A DNA stretch of 64,000 bases from Dasypus novemcinctus (Eukaryota; Chordata; Mammalia; Cingulata; Dasypodidae), in NCBI RefSeq assembly GCF_030445035.2, contig NC_080680.1, positions 120,306,228 through 120,370,227 on the forward strand, in the 5' to 3' direction. Both the position numbers and the translations under genes were made by a program. Positions 33,481 through 45,079 of this stretch are shown here, one piece after another (within the stretch, counting starts at the first letter, position 1; the number at the start of each line of letters is the position of its first letter). Below the pieces are notes generated by a model. It saw nothing but the letters and a program-made list of their open reading frames with translations. It ran no database searches and had not been told where the DNA came from.

Positions 33481-36400
33481 AAGGAAATCAGAATGGGAGA
33501 TGTCTGGGTTTTTATTGTTGTTGGTTTTGCTTTTATTAACACTTGTCACTGATAAGAGAAAAAACGAATGTGTCTGTCCTTCTGCTGTGGCCCCACTTGA
33601 GTTTCTCTTTAATCACACTACCTTGAGCCCACAGGGGCCAGTATGTTTCGGAAGGGGGATATCCAGAGGGGATGGCATATTCTTGTCCTCAATCTTCCAA
33701 GGTTCGTTATCTGAAGAATTTGGTGGTAGATGTGACGGCAGAATTGCACCAAGTCCCATCCAGAGGCATCAGGAATGATGCCTGCTCAGGTCACCTGGAG
33801 CCCTCAATGGGCCCAGTGCTTCCTCTTTTTGTGCTTTTTATCTTTCTTCTTGTTGGCACACTTAGGACAGACCCATTGCATTTCTTCTGGTGGTGCAGCC
33901 ATTATTCCAATGCAGGGCCAGGGGTACCAGTCATCACAGTCATCATAACCAGTCAGTGGGCTTCCATCGTCAGGTTTGTTACTTTGGGGACAGGTCCAGA
34001 TCTAATTGCCCCACTTGCTTCTGATTGCATAAGGGCTGACCGTCTCAGTCACCACACTTTGGATGGGGGCTTTGGAACTCCCTGCTGCCAAGAGGGCTGG
34101 GGAAGGTGAAGGGAGGAGGGTAGGTAGACCCGGCCAGGAGCGGCAAGGGCTGGGCCGGGGGCAGATGCAGGGGGCAAGGATGGGTTCATGGCCGTTAGGG
34201 GGGTTTGAGGTCTGTTCAAAGGAGCCGGCTTAGCCTCAGGGCTGAAACAACTTTGCTGATGACAATCTTGTCTGGGCCAGGACCAACTCTGATAGTCAAT
34301 CTGGGAATCAGTGGACTTGGGGCTGGAACTACTGGCTCCATTTTTATTTTTTTCATGCTTGTGTTTTTCCTTTTCTTTTTCTCTCTTTTCTGTTTTTTTT
34401 CTTTACTTCTCTTTCTTCTCCTTTTCCGTCTTCTCTTTTTTCATCTTTTTTTTCCTTCTGTCTCTCATCTTAGTTTTTTCTTTTTATTTAAACAACTTTT
34501 CAGGAAGCATTGGTGACAGAGAAGGTAGCATAGAAGGGATCCTTACAGCTGCGGCAGGGCTGAAACAGGGCAAGGCCATTTCTTTTGGAGATGCTGATAG
34601 AGCGTTCATCTTTTTTTTTCTTTCTAGGAGGTAGCGGGGATTGAATCCACCTCATGCACAGGAAGCAGACCCTCAGCCATTGAGCTACATCTGCTCTCCA
34701 ATGAGAGTAGGTTTTTACATTTGTTTGTTTTGTTTTTTAGAAGGTACCAGAGATTGAACCTGGGACCTTGTACATAGGAAGCAGTTGCTCAACCACTTGA
34801 GCTACATCTGCTTCCCATCTTATCTTCTTAATCTTAATCTTTTGCTTTTTCTTTTTCCCTCATCTTTATCTTTCATGCCTTTTTCTCTATTTTTTTCCCT
34901 TTATGCTTCTCTTTCGTCTTTCTTACCATTCCATCTTTCAACATCACTTTTGGATAAACATCTTCAAATTCTTTTATTTTAAACTATATAGATCTGAATC
35001 TTCATCTTTAAGGAATTCGTGCATGGATACTTTGTTTCCTTGATGCTTGTCTTTTCTTTCTCTTTAAATTTATCCTTCTCTTTGCTTTTTTCCTTGCTTT
35101 TGTGTTTTTCCCTCTCCTTATTTTTCTGGTTTTTTTCTTTTTCATTTTAGTCTTCAACTCTTTTTTTTTAACTTCTTCTTTACTTCTGCTGATGAAGGCA
35201 GTTTGGTTTTCTCCTCATATACCTTGTGAAGAGGTTTGGGAGTGAGAGAAGAAACCGAAGGGGAAGAGAAGTAAGAAAATTTGGGAAACATATTTGAAGG
35301 TGCATCCAATTTTGCTTTTCTTACAACCTCATCAACTGAGGCATCCATTGTCCACAAATTATCAGAACTTGAAGTTCCTCCTGAAAGACACAGAGGAGTG
35401 GATCCCGACTTAGTGAAATTGTTTAATAAGTAGAAGCTTTTGGAGTAGTACACTCTGAACCTGAAATTCTCTTGAGGCTCATAAAAATGTCATCTGATTC
35501 TCATCCAAAAGAAAATGCAAAATATCTGGCTCTCATTCAGCACAAGCTTGTGCAATCACAGCATTAATAGAATCATCAATGGTTTTATCTATTACAACAG
35601 CTCTTTTTGGTTGATTCTCATTGTTCAGTTTCCCAGCATGAGGGGGGTGGTGTTTGTATTTTTAAAAAACCTGTACAGTTTCTTTATTAATTTCCTCATT
35701 TATTGTAGCTGAAGGAGTTCTATCTGGTGTTTCAGGTCTGACAGCAGCTTGGGAAATATGAGTCATGTCCTTGGGACTCTCATGGCTTTTGGTGATTTCT
35801 TTCCTTTGGATGTTGTTTTAGGTGACAAATAGGATTTCTGACCATTGCTAGTGATTTAGTCTTCTGTCCTGGAGAACTAGTTTTAGTCTTTATTTAGATG
35901 TAAATGACTATGTTTCTAATGATTTTGCAGTACACATTTGTGATTTTGCAACTCGAGCCAACATTGGTGGCTCTGGTGATGGAGGTGCTAGGTCTGTATT
36001 TTCCTGTACATGGACAGGAGAAAGCATTGGTGGAATCTTTTGAGTGCTTATTGAACTGAGTTGTTCTTGAGCTTCCAATAATGCTATCAATAGTGTCCCC
36101 CTTTTGTGCAGTCATTTCATGGCCGGCATTTCTTCAGCTTCAGGACTATCCAGTGGTCTCTTTCCTGAGAAATTCTCATCATTAATAATTTCCTCCTCCT
36201 CCAGTTATCATTTTCTTCCAAGGGAACTTGCATGGCTTCTGTTGATGTACCCCCCTCAGTGGGCACCTGTTCTTCTTCCTCTTTTTGAGAAGACGCAATG
36301 GATGGCATTTAATCAGGAATGTACCCTTTTCTTTTCTCTGCATCTTTACTTCCAGGTTGAGAAAACTGAAGAACATTGTTCTTGCTAACAGGAAATGAAA

Positions 36401-36880
36401 GTATTTGATGTGGTAAAGTGACAGCCTCAGTATTGTGAAAAGAGTCTTCTAGCTCATGAAGGTTAGCCCACTTAAGTTGAAAAGCTTCACTAACATCATA
36501 CAAATTGTGTTTATTCAACCATAGAGCTCAGAGGACTGGTGTCAGCCCTGTCCCAAACTGCTGCAGATAGTGTTGTAGCACGGCTGTAAGGAGGTGGCAG
36601 GTGCTAAGTTGCACCCAGTCTCAGCCCAGCGCCTGGCAGGTCTGCGCCACTGAAACCCTCAACAACGACCTGGAGGAACTCTCGCATGTCCCACTCTGCT
36701 GACTCCACTGCAGCCCTTGGTGCTACTTCTCTCACCTAACCTTAGCAGAGGTCTCAATTCATCTTAAATGGCCCATGCAGTGGAGAGATCGCCATGTTTC
36801 TCCCCTTCCCCTGCCTCCTGACAACCCCCTCAAAGCCTCAGCGACATGGAGCCTGTCAACCTGAAAGTCGCCATCTTGGA
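33481..36880 (-). pseudogene. TAF3: TAF3 processed pseudogene
   Basis: TAF3 is the TFIID subunit with an N-terminal histone fold and a C-terminal PHD finger that reads H3K4me3. On the minus strand the whole protein is recognisable without introns. The start region is near 36690, then SLHELED-like and PHQILSFPVSKNNVLQF (about 36400-36480). The SPEPPML, FTKSGSTPL and MDASVDEVVRKAKL blocks follow (35300-36090), then the long Lys/Glu-rich stretch (35170-34350). The PHD end (CDDWYPWPCIGIMAAPPEE, CPKCANKKKDKKHKKRKH) stops at 33804-33806. Frameshifts and stops are frequent. In the PHD, zinc-ligand positions read Tyr and Pro instead of Cys and His. Two short SINE monomers interrupt it at 34611-34817. 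Confidence 0.93.
34611..34817 (-). mobile_element. Two tandem short tRNA-derived SINE monomers
   Basis: 34611-34700 and about 34711-34817 each hold one tRNA-like unit in antisense. Sense features are GGGAAGCAGATGTAGCTCAA (A-box region) and CCCAGGTTCAATCTCTGGTACC (B-box region), with a T-rich end. They lack the about 300-bp body of the full DAS copies. Confidence 0.78.
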
Positions 36881-36884
36881 CTTG

Positions 36885-38510
36885 CTCTGGTATCTCTCTG
36901 GCTATAGAAAGAATCTTGAAAGCAGTGAGGGAGCATCATCTGATTGAGTACAAGGGATCCACAATAAACTTTAGCTGATTTCTCATCAGAAACCATAGAG
37001 GTCAGAAGGGAGTGCTGAAAGAAAAAGCTGTCAACCAAGAACTCTATATCTGATATTTTTATTTCTTGGGTGCTAAAACAAAAACCATACAATAGGTTGG
37101 CTTAGCAATAAGAATTTATTGGCTCATGGTTTTGAGGCTTGGAGAAGTCTAAAACTGAAGTATCAGCAAGACAATTCGTCTTCTCCAAAGACTATGGTGT
37201 TCTGGGGCTGGCTGCTGGTAATCCTTGTTCTTTGGCTTTTTTTTATTTTTTTATTTTTTATCATTAGACACCAACCCCAAGCCTTATGAATAAATAAAGC
37301 ACTCTGTTAAAGGTAATGACATAGGTGTATATAAAAGCCAGTATTACTGTACTTTGGTTTGTAACACCTGTTACAACATAAAGTCAGGGGGACAGAGATG
37401 TATAGGAGCAGAGTTTTCATATTCTATTGAAGCTAAGTTGTTATCAATTCAAGCTAGGTTTTTATATATGCAATATACCAGAAATGGGTTGGATTTTATA
37501 AATAAGAATTTTATTAGGGGAAAATATTACAGTTCTGAAGCTGTGAAAATGTCCAAATAAAGTCATCATCAGATATGCTGTTTTACCAAAAGTTCAGCTG
37601 CTGGCAAGGCAAAATGACAGCTCTCTGTCTTGGTCTCTGCCTTTTCCTCCAGGTCACTTATTCCTGAGCTCAACTGTGGCCAATTAAGCACAAGGAAGGG
37701 CTCATCTCTTCAGCTTGGAGCTGTGCTATGGGCCTAGTGCTGAACGGCCTTTGGCCTCCAAGGCCTCTCTCTCAGGCTTCTTTGTCTTTCTGTGACTGCG
37801 GGTAATCCTGCAGTCCTTTCTCACATGGCAGGTTAAAAATGGCAACTATCTTTGTCTCTGTGTATGTGTGCTTTCAGTTCTCAGTTCATATAAGACTCCA
37901 GGAAGAGGACAGAGACCTAACCTGGGTCACACTTCACTGATGTGGTCCAATCAAAACTCCTAAAAGGATCTAATTAAAAGTGATCTAATTAAAAGGTCCC
38001 TTAACTGAATTTAATGCAATCTCTGGGATTCACAGAACTTCAAACTGTCACAGATGTTAATGGTAATCTGCACAGTAATCATTAAGAAAAATATAGAAAA
38101 TGTATAAACAAAAAATGTATAAACAAAAAGGGAACCAAAATGTTACACTACAAAAAGTGAAAACACAGATGAAGGCAGTAATAGAGGAAATGAGGGACAA
38201 AAAATATAATACAAACAAGAAAAAATAGCAAAATGACAGAAGTAAGGCCTGCCATATCAGGAATTACTATAAATGTAAATGGACTAAACTGATCAACAAA
38301 AGGCAAAGATTGGTAAAAAATAAAAAAACATGATCCAGCTATGTGCTGTTCTATAAGAAACTCACTTTAGATTCAAATATACAAATAGGTTGAAGTGAAA
38401 AGATGAGAAAAGCAATTCCATGCCAACAGTAACAAGAAGACATCTGTAATGGTTACACTAATATCAGACAAAGTAGACTTTAAGTCAAAGATTTTGTGTA
38501 TAAGGCCCTT
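36885..38510 (+). mobile_element. L1 fragments, sense, with LTR pieces inserted
   Basis: 36885-37065 is L1-like, and 38053-38510 matches the start of L1 ORF2 (endonuclease): ATTACTATAAATGTAAATGGAC for the NVNG region, and CTATAAGAAACTCACTTTAG. Between them are an antisense LTR piece (about 37067-37240), more LINE-like sequence, and an LTR-like repeat at about 37463-38052. Confidence 0.65.
37463..38052 (+). repeat. LTR-like repeat inserted in L1
   Basis: It starts TGCAATATACCAGAAATGGGTTGG, similar to the beginning of the 17736 and 60664 repeats after their TGTATTAG ends, and finishes with CAAACTGTCACA. L1 sequence continues on both sides. Confidence 0.5.
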
Positions 38511-38519
38511 TGAGTACAT

Positions 38520-40932
38520 TAAATTCAGTTAAGGGACCTTTGGCTCTGCCCCAATCCATCAGAGGAATCACTGTCTATGGCAGCTATTGCCTTACAAATT
38601 ATTTTTCTTAAATAAGATTTGAAAGTTGACATGACTTCTTCACCCATGGACTGCAGAATGGATGTTGTGTTAGCAGGCATGAAAACAACATTAATCTCAT
38701 TCTACATCTCCATCAGAACTCTGGGTGATGAGGTCAATGAGCAGTCATATTTTTTTAAAGAAATCTTTTTTTCCAAGCAATAGGTCTCAAAAATAGACTT
38801 AAAATATTCGATAGACCATGTTGTAAACAGAGGTGTTCTCATCCAGGCTTTGTTGTTCTGTATAGAGAGTACAGGCAGAGTATATTTAATGCAATTCTTA
38901 AGGGGCCTACGATGTTCAGAATGGTCAATAAACACTGGCTTCAACTTAAAGTCACTAGCTGCATTAGCCCCAAATAAGTGAGTTCTTTGATGCTTTGTCC
39001 TTTGATGATTTGAAATCAGACATGGACAGATCCTCTCTAGCTATGAAATTCCAAGATGGAATCTGCCAATATAAAGCTGATTCATCTACATTGAAAATCT
39101 ATTATTTAGTGTAGCCACCTTCATCAATTATCTTAGATCTTCTTTGTAGTTTCTACACCAACAATCAATGCTTCACCTTGCACTTTTGTTAGGGAGATGA
39201 CTTCTTTCCTTAAACCTCATGAACTAACCTCTGCTAACATCAAACTTTTCTTCTGCACCTTCCTCACCTCTCTCAGCCTTTATAGAATTCAAGAGAGTTA
39301 GGTTCTTGCTCTGGAGTAGGATTAGGCTGAAAGGAATGTTGTGGCCAGTTTGATCAAGACCACTAAAACTTTCTCCTTATCAGCAATAAAGCTATTTTAC
39401 TTTTTCATCACTCACAAGTTCACTGTAGTAGCACTTTTACTTCAAAAACTTTTCCTGTGCTTTTACAATTTGGCTAAATGTTTGGCACAAGAGGCTTAGT
39501 TTTCAGTCTATATTGGTTTTCAGTATGCCTTTCTTACTAAGCCTAACCATTTCTAGCTTTTTATTTAAAGTGAGAGATGTGTGACTGTTCTCTGAACACT
39601 CAGAGACCATTGTAGGGTTACTAATTTGCTTGGCAGAGTCAAATGAAAATCTTCTGGAAAGGATTCCTCATTGTACATGCCATTAAGAATATTCATGATT
39701 TGGGGGAGGAGGTCAATGTATCAACATTAACAAGAGTTTGGAAGAAGTTGATTCAAACTCTCATGTACGACTTTGTTCAAACTTCTGTGGAGGAAGTAAA
39801 TGGCAGATGTGGAAAAATCAAGAGTTCTGAAAGTAGAAGTGGAACCTGAAGATATGACTGAGTTGCTGTAATCTCATAAGGACACTTTAATGGACGAGGA
39901 GTTGCTTCTTATGGGTTGGCAAAGAAAGTGGTTCCTTTCACAAAGAATAGAAGCTACTCTTTGTGAAAATACTGTAAACACTGTTGAAATCACAACAAAG
40001 GATTTAGAATATTACATAAACTTGGTTGATAAAGTGGTGGCAGGGTTTGAGAGCACTGACTCCAATTTTGAAAGAAGTTCTACTGTGGGTAAAATGCTAT
40101 CAAACAGCATCACATGCTAGAGAAATCTTTTGCGAAAGAATCAATCAATATGGCAAATTTATTTTAAAAAATCGCCACAATTACCCTAACCTTTAGTAAC
40201 CACCACCCTGAACAGTCACCACCCATTATCATCGAGGCAAGACCATCTACCATCAAAAAATTATGACTCACTGAAAGGTCACACAATGGTTAGCATTTCT
40301 TAGCCATAAAGTATCTTTATTTAAAGTATTTTTTTTTAGATTTTATTTATTTATTTATTTCTCTCCCCTCCCCCCCCACCCCAGTTGTTTGTCCTCTTTG
40401 TCTATTTGCTGCATCTTCTTCTTTGTCTGCTTCTGTTGTTGTCAGCGGCACGGGAATCTGTGTTTTTTTTTTTTGTTACATCATCTTGTTGTGTCAGCTC
40501 TCCATGTGAGTGGTGCCATTCTTAGGCAGGCTGCACTTTCTCTTTCGTGCTGGGTGGTTCTCCTTATGGGGCGCACTCCTTGCACATGGGGCTCCCCTAC
40601 GCGGGGGATACCTCTGCGTGGCACGGCACTCCTTGTGCGCATCAGCACTGCATGTGGGCCAGCTCCACACAGGTCAGGAGGCCCGGGGTTTGAACCGTCG
40701 AGCTCCCATGTGGTAGACGGATGCTCTAACCACTGGGCCAAGTCCGCTTCCCTAAAGTATTTTTTTTAAAGACATAATGCTATTGCACATTTAAGAGTCA
40801 ACAGTATAGTATAAACATAACTTTTATATGCACTCCAAAACCAAAATATTCATCTGACTCAATTTATTGTGATGTTCACTTTATTGCTATGGTCTAAACA
40901 GAACCCATAATACCTCTGAGGTATGCTTGTAC
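38520..40932 (+). mobile_element. Tigger1 (pogo-like) DNA transposon with internal inversion
   Basis: The transposase sequence is clear but in two orientations. 38540-39620 is minus strand, with NNKAWM and LFTTWSIEYFK blocks and N-terminal parts toward 39620. 39630-40130 is plus strand, with [36 protein letters not shown] and [19 protein letters not shown]. The 3' terminal region (40770-40932) has ATAATGCTATTGCACATTTA and ends CCTCTGAGGTATGCTTGTA, the Tigger inverted-repeat end. Many stops; it is an inactive fossil. Confidence 0.85.
40337..40752 (-). mobile_element. DAS-SINE in Tigger1, with TSD
   Basis: Full-length antisense copy flanked by TAAAGTATTTTTTT at about 40322-40336 and 40753-40767. 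Confidence 0.92.
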
Positions 40933-41068
40933 AATATTCTATTTATTCATTCATCAGTTGATTTGAATAGTTTCCTTCTTGGCTATTACAAATAATATTG
41001 CTATATACCTTGGTGAACAAGTTTTTATGTGGATAAATATTTTCAATTGTCTTGGTTATTTTATTCGT

Positions 41069-41518
41069 CAGGGTTCTCTAGGGAAACAGAATCAACAAGA
41101 GACATCTGTCAGTAGTATGCAATTATATAAGAGTCTCTCACACAGCCACGGGGATGCACAAGTCCAGGTTCCACAGGCAGGCTACAACCAGGGGCTGCAA
41201 TGAAAGTCCAATGAAGGTTCTTGACGAGTTCTGGGAGAGGTTGGCTGTCCAAAGACGAGCTGAGAAATTCTCTCTCAATTCTGGAATCACTTCCCCTTTT
41301 AAGGGATTCAACTGATTGGGTGAAGTGTCACTCATTGCTGATGGCAATCTCCCTGACTGATGCAATTATAACCAGCTATCTATGATTTACCACTGCAGTA
41401 AAGTCAATGGTGATTAAAGTCCATAAATGCCCTTGTATTACAGTTAGCCCAGTGCTTGCTTGACCAAACAACTGGGTACAATTCCTTGGCCGAGTTGACA
41501 CCACAGCCTAACAATCAC
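41069..41518 (-). mobile_element. MaLR-type solo LTR, inverted copy
   Basis: Complement of the 4703-5137 repeat: it begins GTCAGGGTTCTCTAGGGAAACAG and ends GTTGACACCACAGCCTAAC. Confidence 0.7.
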
Positions 41519-41731
41519 AATTATACACCTGTGAATGAAATTACTGGGTAAAATGGTACTCTATGTTAAATTTTTTTGAGAAAGAGAAAAACTATTTTCC
41601 AAGGCAACCACACCATTTCACAATCTCATAGTAATATAGGCAGATTCCAATTTCTTCACATTTCATGAGCACTTGTAATTATGTCTTCTTAAAAAAATCT
41701 AGCCATCCTAATATGTGTTAAGTGGTATCTC

Positions 41732-42105
41732 GGGAAACAGACTTTGGCCCAGTGGTTAGGGCGTCCGTCTACCATATGGGAGGTCCGCGGTTCAAACCCC
41801 GGGCCTCCTTGACCCGTGTGGAGCTGGCCATACGCAGTGCTGATGCGCGCAAGGAGTGCCCTGCCACGCAAGGGTGTCCTCTGCATGGGGGAGCCCCACG
41901 CTCAAGGAGTGCGCCCTTGAGGAAAGCCGCCCAGCGCGAAAGAAAGTGCAGCCTGCCCAGGAATGGCGTCGCCCACACTTCCCGTGCCGCTGACTGACAA
42001 CAGAAGCGGACAAAGAAACAAGACGCAGCAAATAGACACCAAGAACAGACAACCAGGGGAGGGGGGGAAATTAAATAAATAAATAAATCTTTAAAAAAAA
42101 AAAAA
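41732..42105 (+). mobile_element. DAS-SINE in sense orientation, with TSD
   Basis: This copy shows the sense structure. The head is GGGAAACAGACTTTGGCCC, the A box is TTGGCCCAGTGGTTAGG (41744-41760) and the B box is GGTTCAAACCC (41789-41799). The body follows, then a tail ATTAAATAAATAAATAAATC plus a run of A. It is flanked by AAGTGGTATCTC at 41720-41731 and 42106-42117. It is mobilised in trans by L1 and transcribed by RNA polymerase III. Confidence 0.95.
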
Positions 42106-42736
42106 AAGTGGTATCTCATTATGGTTTAAACTTATATTTCCCTAATGACTAATGATTTACTTATATTTTCATGTGCTTATTAGTTATTTGAATGTCTGTT
42201 CAAATCCTTTACTCATTTTTTTTTTATTAGGGCATTTGTAATTTTACAGAAAAAAAGTTTTTCCTATTATTAACATTTTGTAATAGTGTGGTACTATTGT
42301 TAAAATAATATTGATTATTATAAATTATATTATTAACTATAATCCATAGTTTACATTAGACTTCACTCTGTGTTTTACAGTTCTATGGATATAAAAAAAT
42401 TATTCTGGTAACATAAAGTTTCCCATTTCAGCCACTTTCACATATACAACCCAGTAGTGTTAACTACATTTACAATGTTGTTTTACCATCACCACCATCT
42501 ACTATCATATCTTTTCCATCACCCTACAGAGAACCTCTGTGCTACTTAAGCATTAACTCCCCATCCCCATCCTCATCTTTGACCCTTGTAACCTGGATTT
42601 TAATTTATGGCTGCATGATTTTGCATAATATAAATATTTCTTGCAAGTGGGATCATATAATATTTGTCATTTTGTATCTGGCTTATTTCACTCAGGGTGA
42701 TTTCTTCAAGGTTCATCCAAATTGTAGCGTGTAGCA

Positions 42737-42952
42737 TGTTGGAGTATTAGCCAGCATAAAGCATGCTGGGATACTTGACATGACTGCTTTAATAAAAATG
42801 TGTGTGGTTTGGCATGGAAATAAATGGCTCAGAAAGAAGTCAGTGAAAGGAGACGGTGGTTTCTTGTTCCTCATTGTATGGTACATGTTAAGGTCAATGT
42901 GCTTAGTGTTTGCCAAGTTTTTAATAATAGCTTTGCAACGGCTTTGTTTATT
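42737..42952 (+). repeat. 5' LTR, truncated
   Basis: TGTTGGAGTATTAGCCAGC onward matches the 3' LTR start at 58617 for about 215 bp, then diverges into gag-like sequence. The remaining LTR, primer binding site and start of gag are missing. Confidence 0.85.
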
Positions 42953-42959
42953 GTTCTTA

Positions 42960-44260
42960 AGCCATTGCTTAATTCAGAATCATCATCAGACGGTTCAGAT
43001 TCTAATTCTAGCTCCAGTTCTGAGTCTGACTCATCTGATGAATCTCGGGCTTCAACACCTTTGCCTTCAAAATGAAAGAAGTATGGTACATTTCCTGTGC
43101 AGGCATCAGCACCTGAAATAAAAAATTCTAAAGAAACTCCTGCTTTAGTTCCACCTGGTTATTCTGTAATTTGGCCTCCAGGAAGTTATAATCCTCATGA
43201 TTTTACTAGAACTATATTTCCTATTAACAATCAGGATACTCCTTTGTCTGCAGCCGTGAATCATATGAATTCCATATTATCTATGGATCATGATTCTCAG
43301 TTATATCCTGTTTTTCTAAATCCACAAGCAGAAGGTGGTATGCAAGTTAACTGTGAACCTTTGGGTTTAAAAATTTTAAAGGAACTGAAAACAGCCTGTG
43401 TACAATTTGGCACTAATAGTCCTTATACATTTGGGTTACTTCAAGGTCTCTCACAAGAGATGAGACTTCCCCCTTGGGACTGGGATATGATGGGCAGAAC
43501 TGCGTTAAGTGCATCAGAATTTTTGCAGTTTAAGACCTGGTGGCATGGTGAAGCTCAAAGAGTTGCTATTAGAAATGCAAATCAAAATCCTTCTGTACCA
43601 ATTACCTTAGAACAATTATCAGGAACAGGGGCTTGGTTCGGTATCCAACGTCAGGTCAATTACACAGATACAGCCATCATACAAGTTATGACATGCTGTT
43701 TGAATGCTTGGAGAAAAACTGAAGATCCAGGTAAAGCAAAGTTAGCTATTTCAAAGGTCATTCAAGGTTCCTCTGAGCCTCATACTGAGTTTCTGGCTTG
43801 AATGGAGCATATAATTCATAAAGCTATCACTGACCCTGATATGAGAGATACGCTTTTACAAATGTTGGCTTTTGACAACGCAAATAAGCAACGTAAGGCT
43901 GCACTTCAACCTATTAAAGCAGCAGGAGGAAAGCTAGCTGATTTCATTAAAGCTTGTCAGGATATTGGGGGAGCCAATGATATTAACACTTTGGTGGCTA
44001 CCTTAACTAAAGGACTGCCCATTCCCCGCTCCACTATAACCTGTTTTAAATGTGGGAAAAGGGGTCATATGCAAAAGGAATGTCAGCAAAATAAATCAGG
44101 AAATAATTCTATAAATAATAGTTCATCCTGCCTCCCATCACAATTATGCCCAGTTTGTCAAAAAAGGGTTTCATTGCGCTAATGAATGACAGTCTAAGTA
44201 TCGGAATAACGGTACTCTGGTACTGGGAAACTTCCCACCAGGCCCATCTCAGGGCACTCG
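42960..44260 (+). pseudogene. gag: ERV gag (capsid and nucleocapsid)
   Basis: It opens with a Ser/Asp-rich stretch, then a capsid frame (43097-43801) with QEMRLPPWDWD and a pattern typical of betaretroviral capsid. A TGA at 43799-43801 interrupts it, and 43802-44182 carries the capsid end. The nucleocapsid has one intact zinc knuckle, CFKCGKRGHMQKEC (C-x2-C-x4-H-x4-C). A second knuckle begins (CPVCQK) but is broken by a frameshift. Matrix is missing. Confidence 0.88.
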
Positions 44261-44329
44261 GCCAAACAATATGAGGAAAAATCCCCAGAATCATCCCCTA
44301 ACTGCAGCCTACCCTGTCAGCAATAGTAT

Positions 44330-45060
44330 CAATCACAGCATGTTGAACGAATGAATATTAACGATTTATGTGCAGCCACTGAAAGTAGTGCAGCTTATGA
44401 TATTTTTGCAGCAGAACCAGTGCTTTTATATCCATCTTTAGGAGTACAAAAAATAAAAACTCATATATATGGTCCACTTCCTAAGCATATGGTAGGCTTG
44501 TTATTAGGAAGAAGTAGTCTTACTTGCAAAGGTGTTATTGCAAATGTGTTATTGACTCAGATTATACTGAAGAAATATTGGTTATGGTTTCGGTAACACA
44601 ATCTTATCATGTACAACCTGGAGATTGCATTGCACAATTACTTTTATTGTCATATCATAAACCTAAAAATAGTATTTCACAGAAAAGGGCAGGAGGTTTT
44701 GGATTAACTGGAAAGGGTATTTTTTGGACTCAAGATCTTAAAGAATAGCCTGAAATTTCAATTACTATTAATGGTATCCCTTTTATTGGGCTGGTAGATT
44801 CGGGGGCTGATGTTTCTATTATAAGTAGGTGAAATTGGCTTAAAAAATGGCCCGTGCAAGTTTCCACAGTGTTTGTGGGAGTTGGATCTATTTCAGACAT
44901 ACTTCAAAGTTCAGTGGTACTTGAGGTTATTGGTCCTGACAGACAAAAAGCTACTGCAGTTGCAACCATTCGTTGCAGATGTAGCCATGAATTTATGGGG
45001 AAGAGATTTGTTAGCACAATGGAAAACAGTTATTTCTATTTCTAAGGAGAATACTTTACA
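44330..45060 (+). pseudogene. pro: ERV pro: dUTPase plus retropepsin
   Basis: dUTPase motifs are visible as AAYDIFA, LLLGRSSLTCKGV and, after a shift, GGFGLTGKG. Having dUTPase fused before protease is characteristic of betaretroviruses. The protease follows in another frame with LVDSGADVSII (active-site DSG) at about 44792-44825, then a stop. Confidence 0.85.
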
Positions 45061-45079
45061 TAAAATTTTGTCCCAGGAA

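Larger units (their letters stand above)
40935..42732 (-). mobile_element. Antisense L1 region, interrupted by LTR and SINE
   Basis: The plus strand shows complements of L1 ORF2 C-terminus and 3' UTR (TATTTATTCATTCATCAGTTGATTTGAATAG; TATTTCACTCAGGGTGATTTCTTCAAGG). At least two L1 pieces meet near 42235. The right one continues after the ERV at 58962. Confidence 0.75.

Noticed and set aside
33500-34634. Plus-strand hydrophobic frames (Phe/Leu-rich) as membrane proteins
   Set aside because: They are the antisense of the Lys/Glu-rich region and PHD end of the TAF3 retrocopy.
33481-36880. Functional TAF3 copy
   Set aside because: No introns, many stops and frameshifts, and PHD zinc-ligand positions changed.
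41744-41799. tRNA gene
   Set aside because: A and B boxes are present, but the unit is the head of a SINE with a tail and TSD. There is no full tRNA cloverleaf gene.
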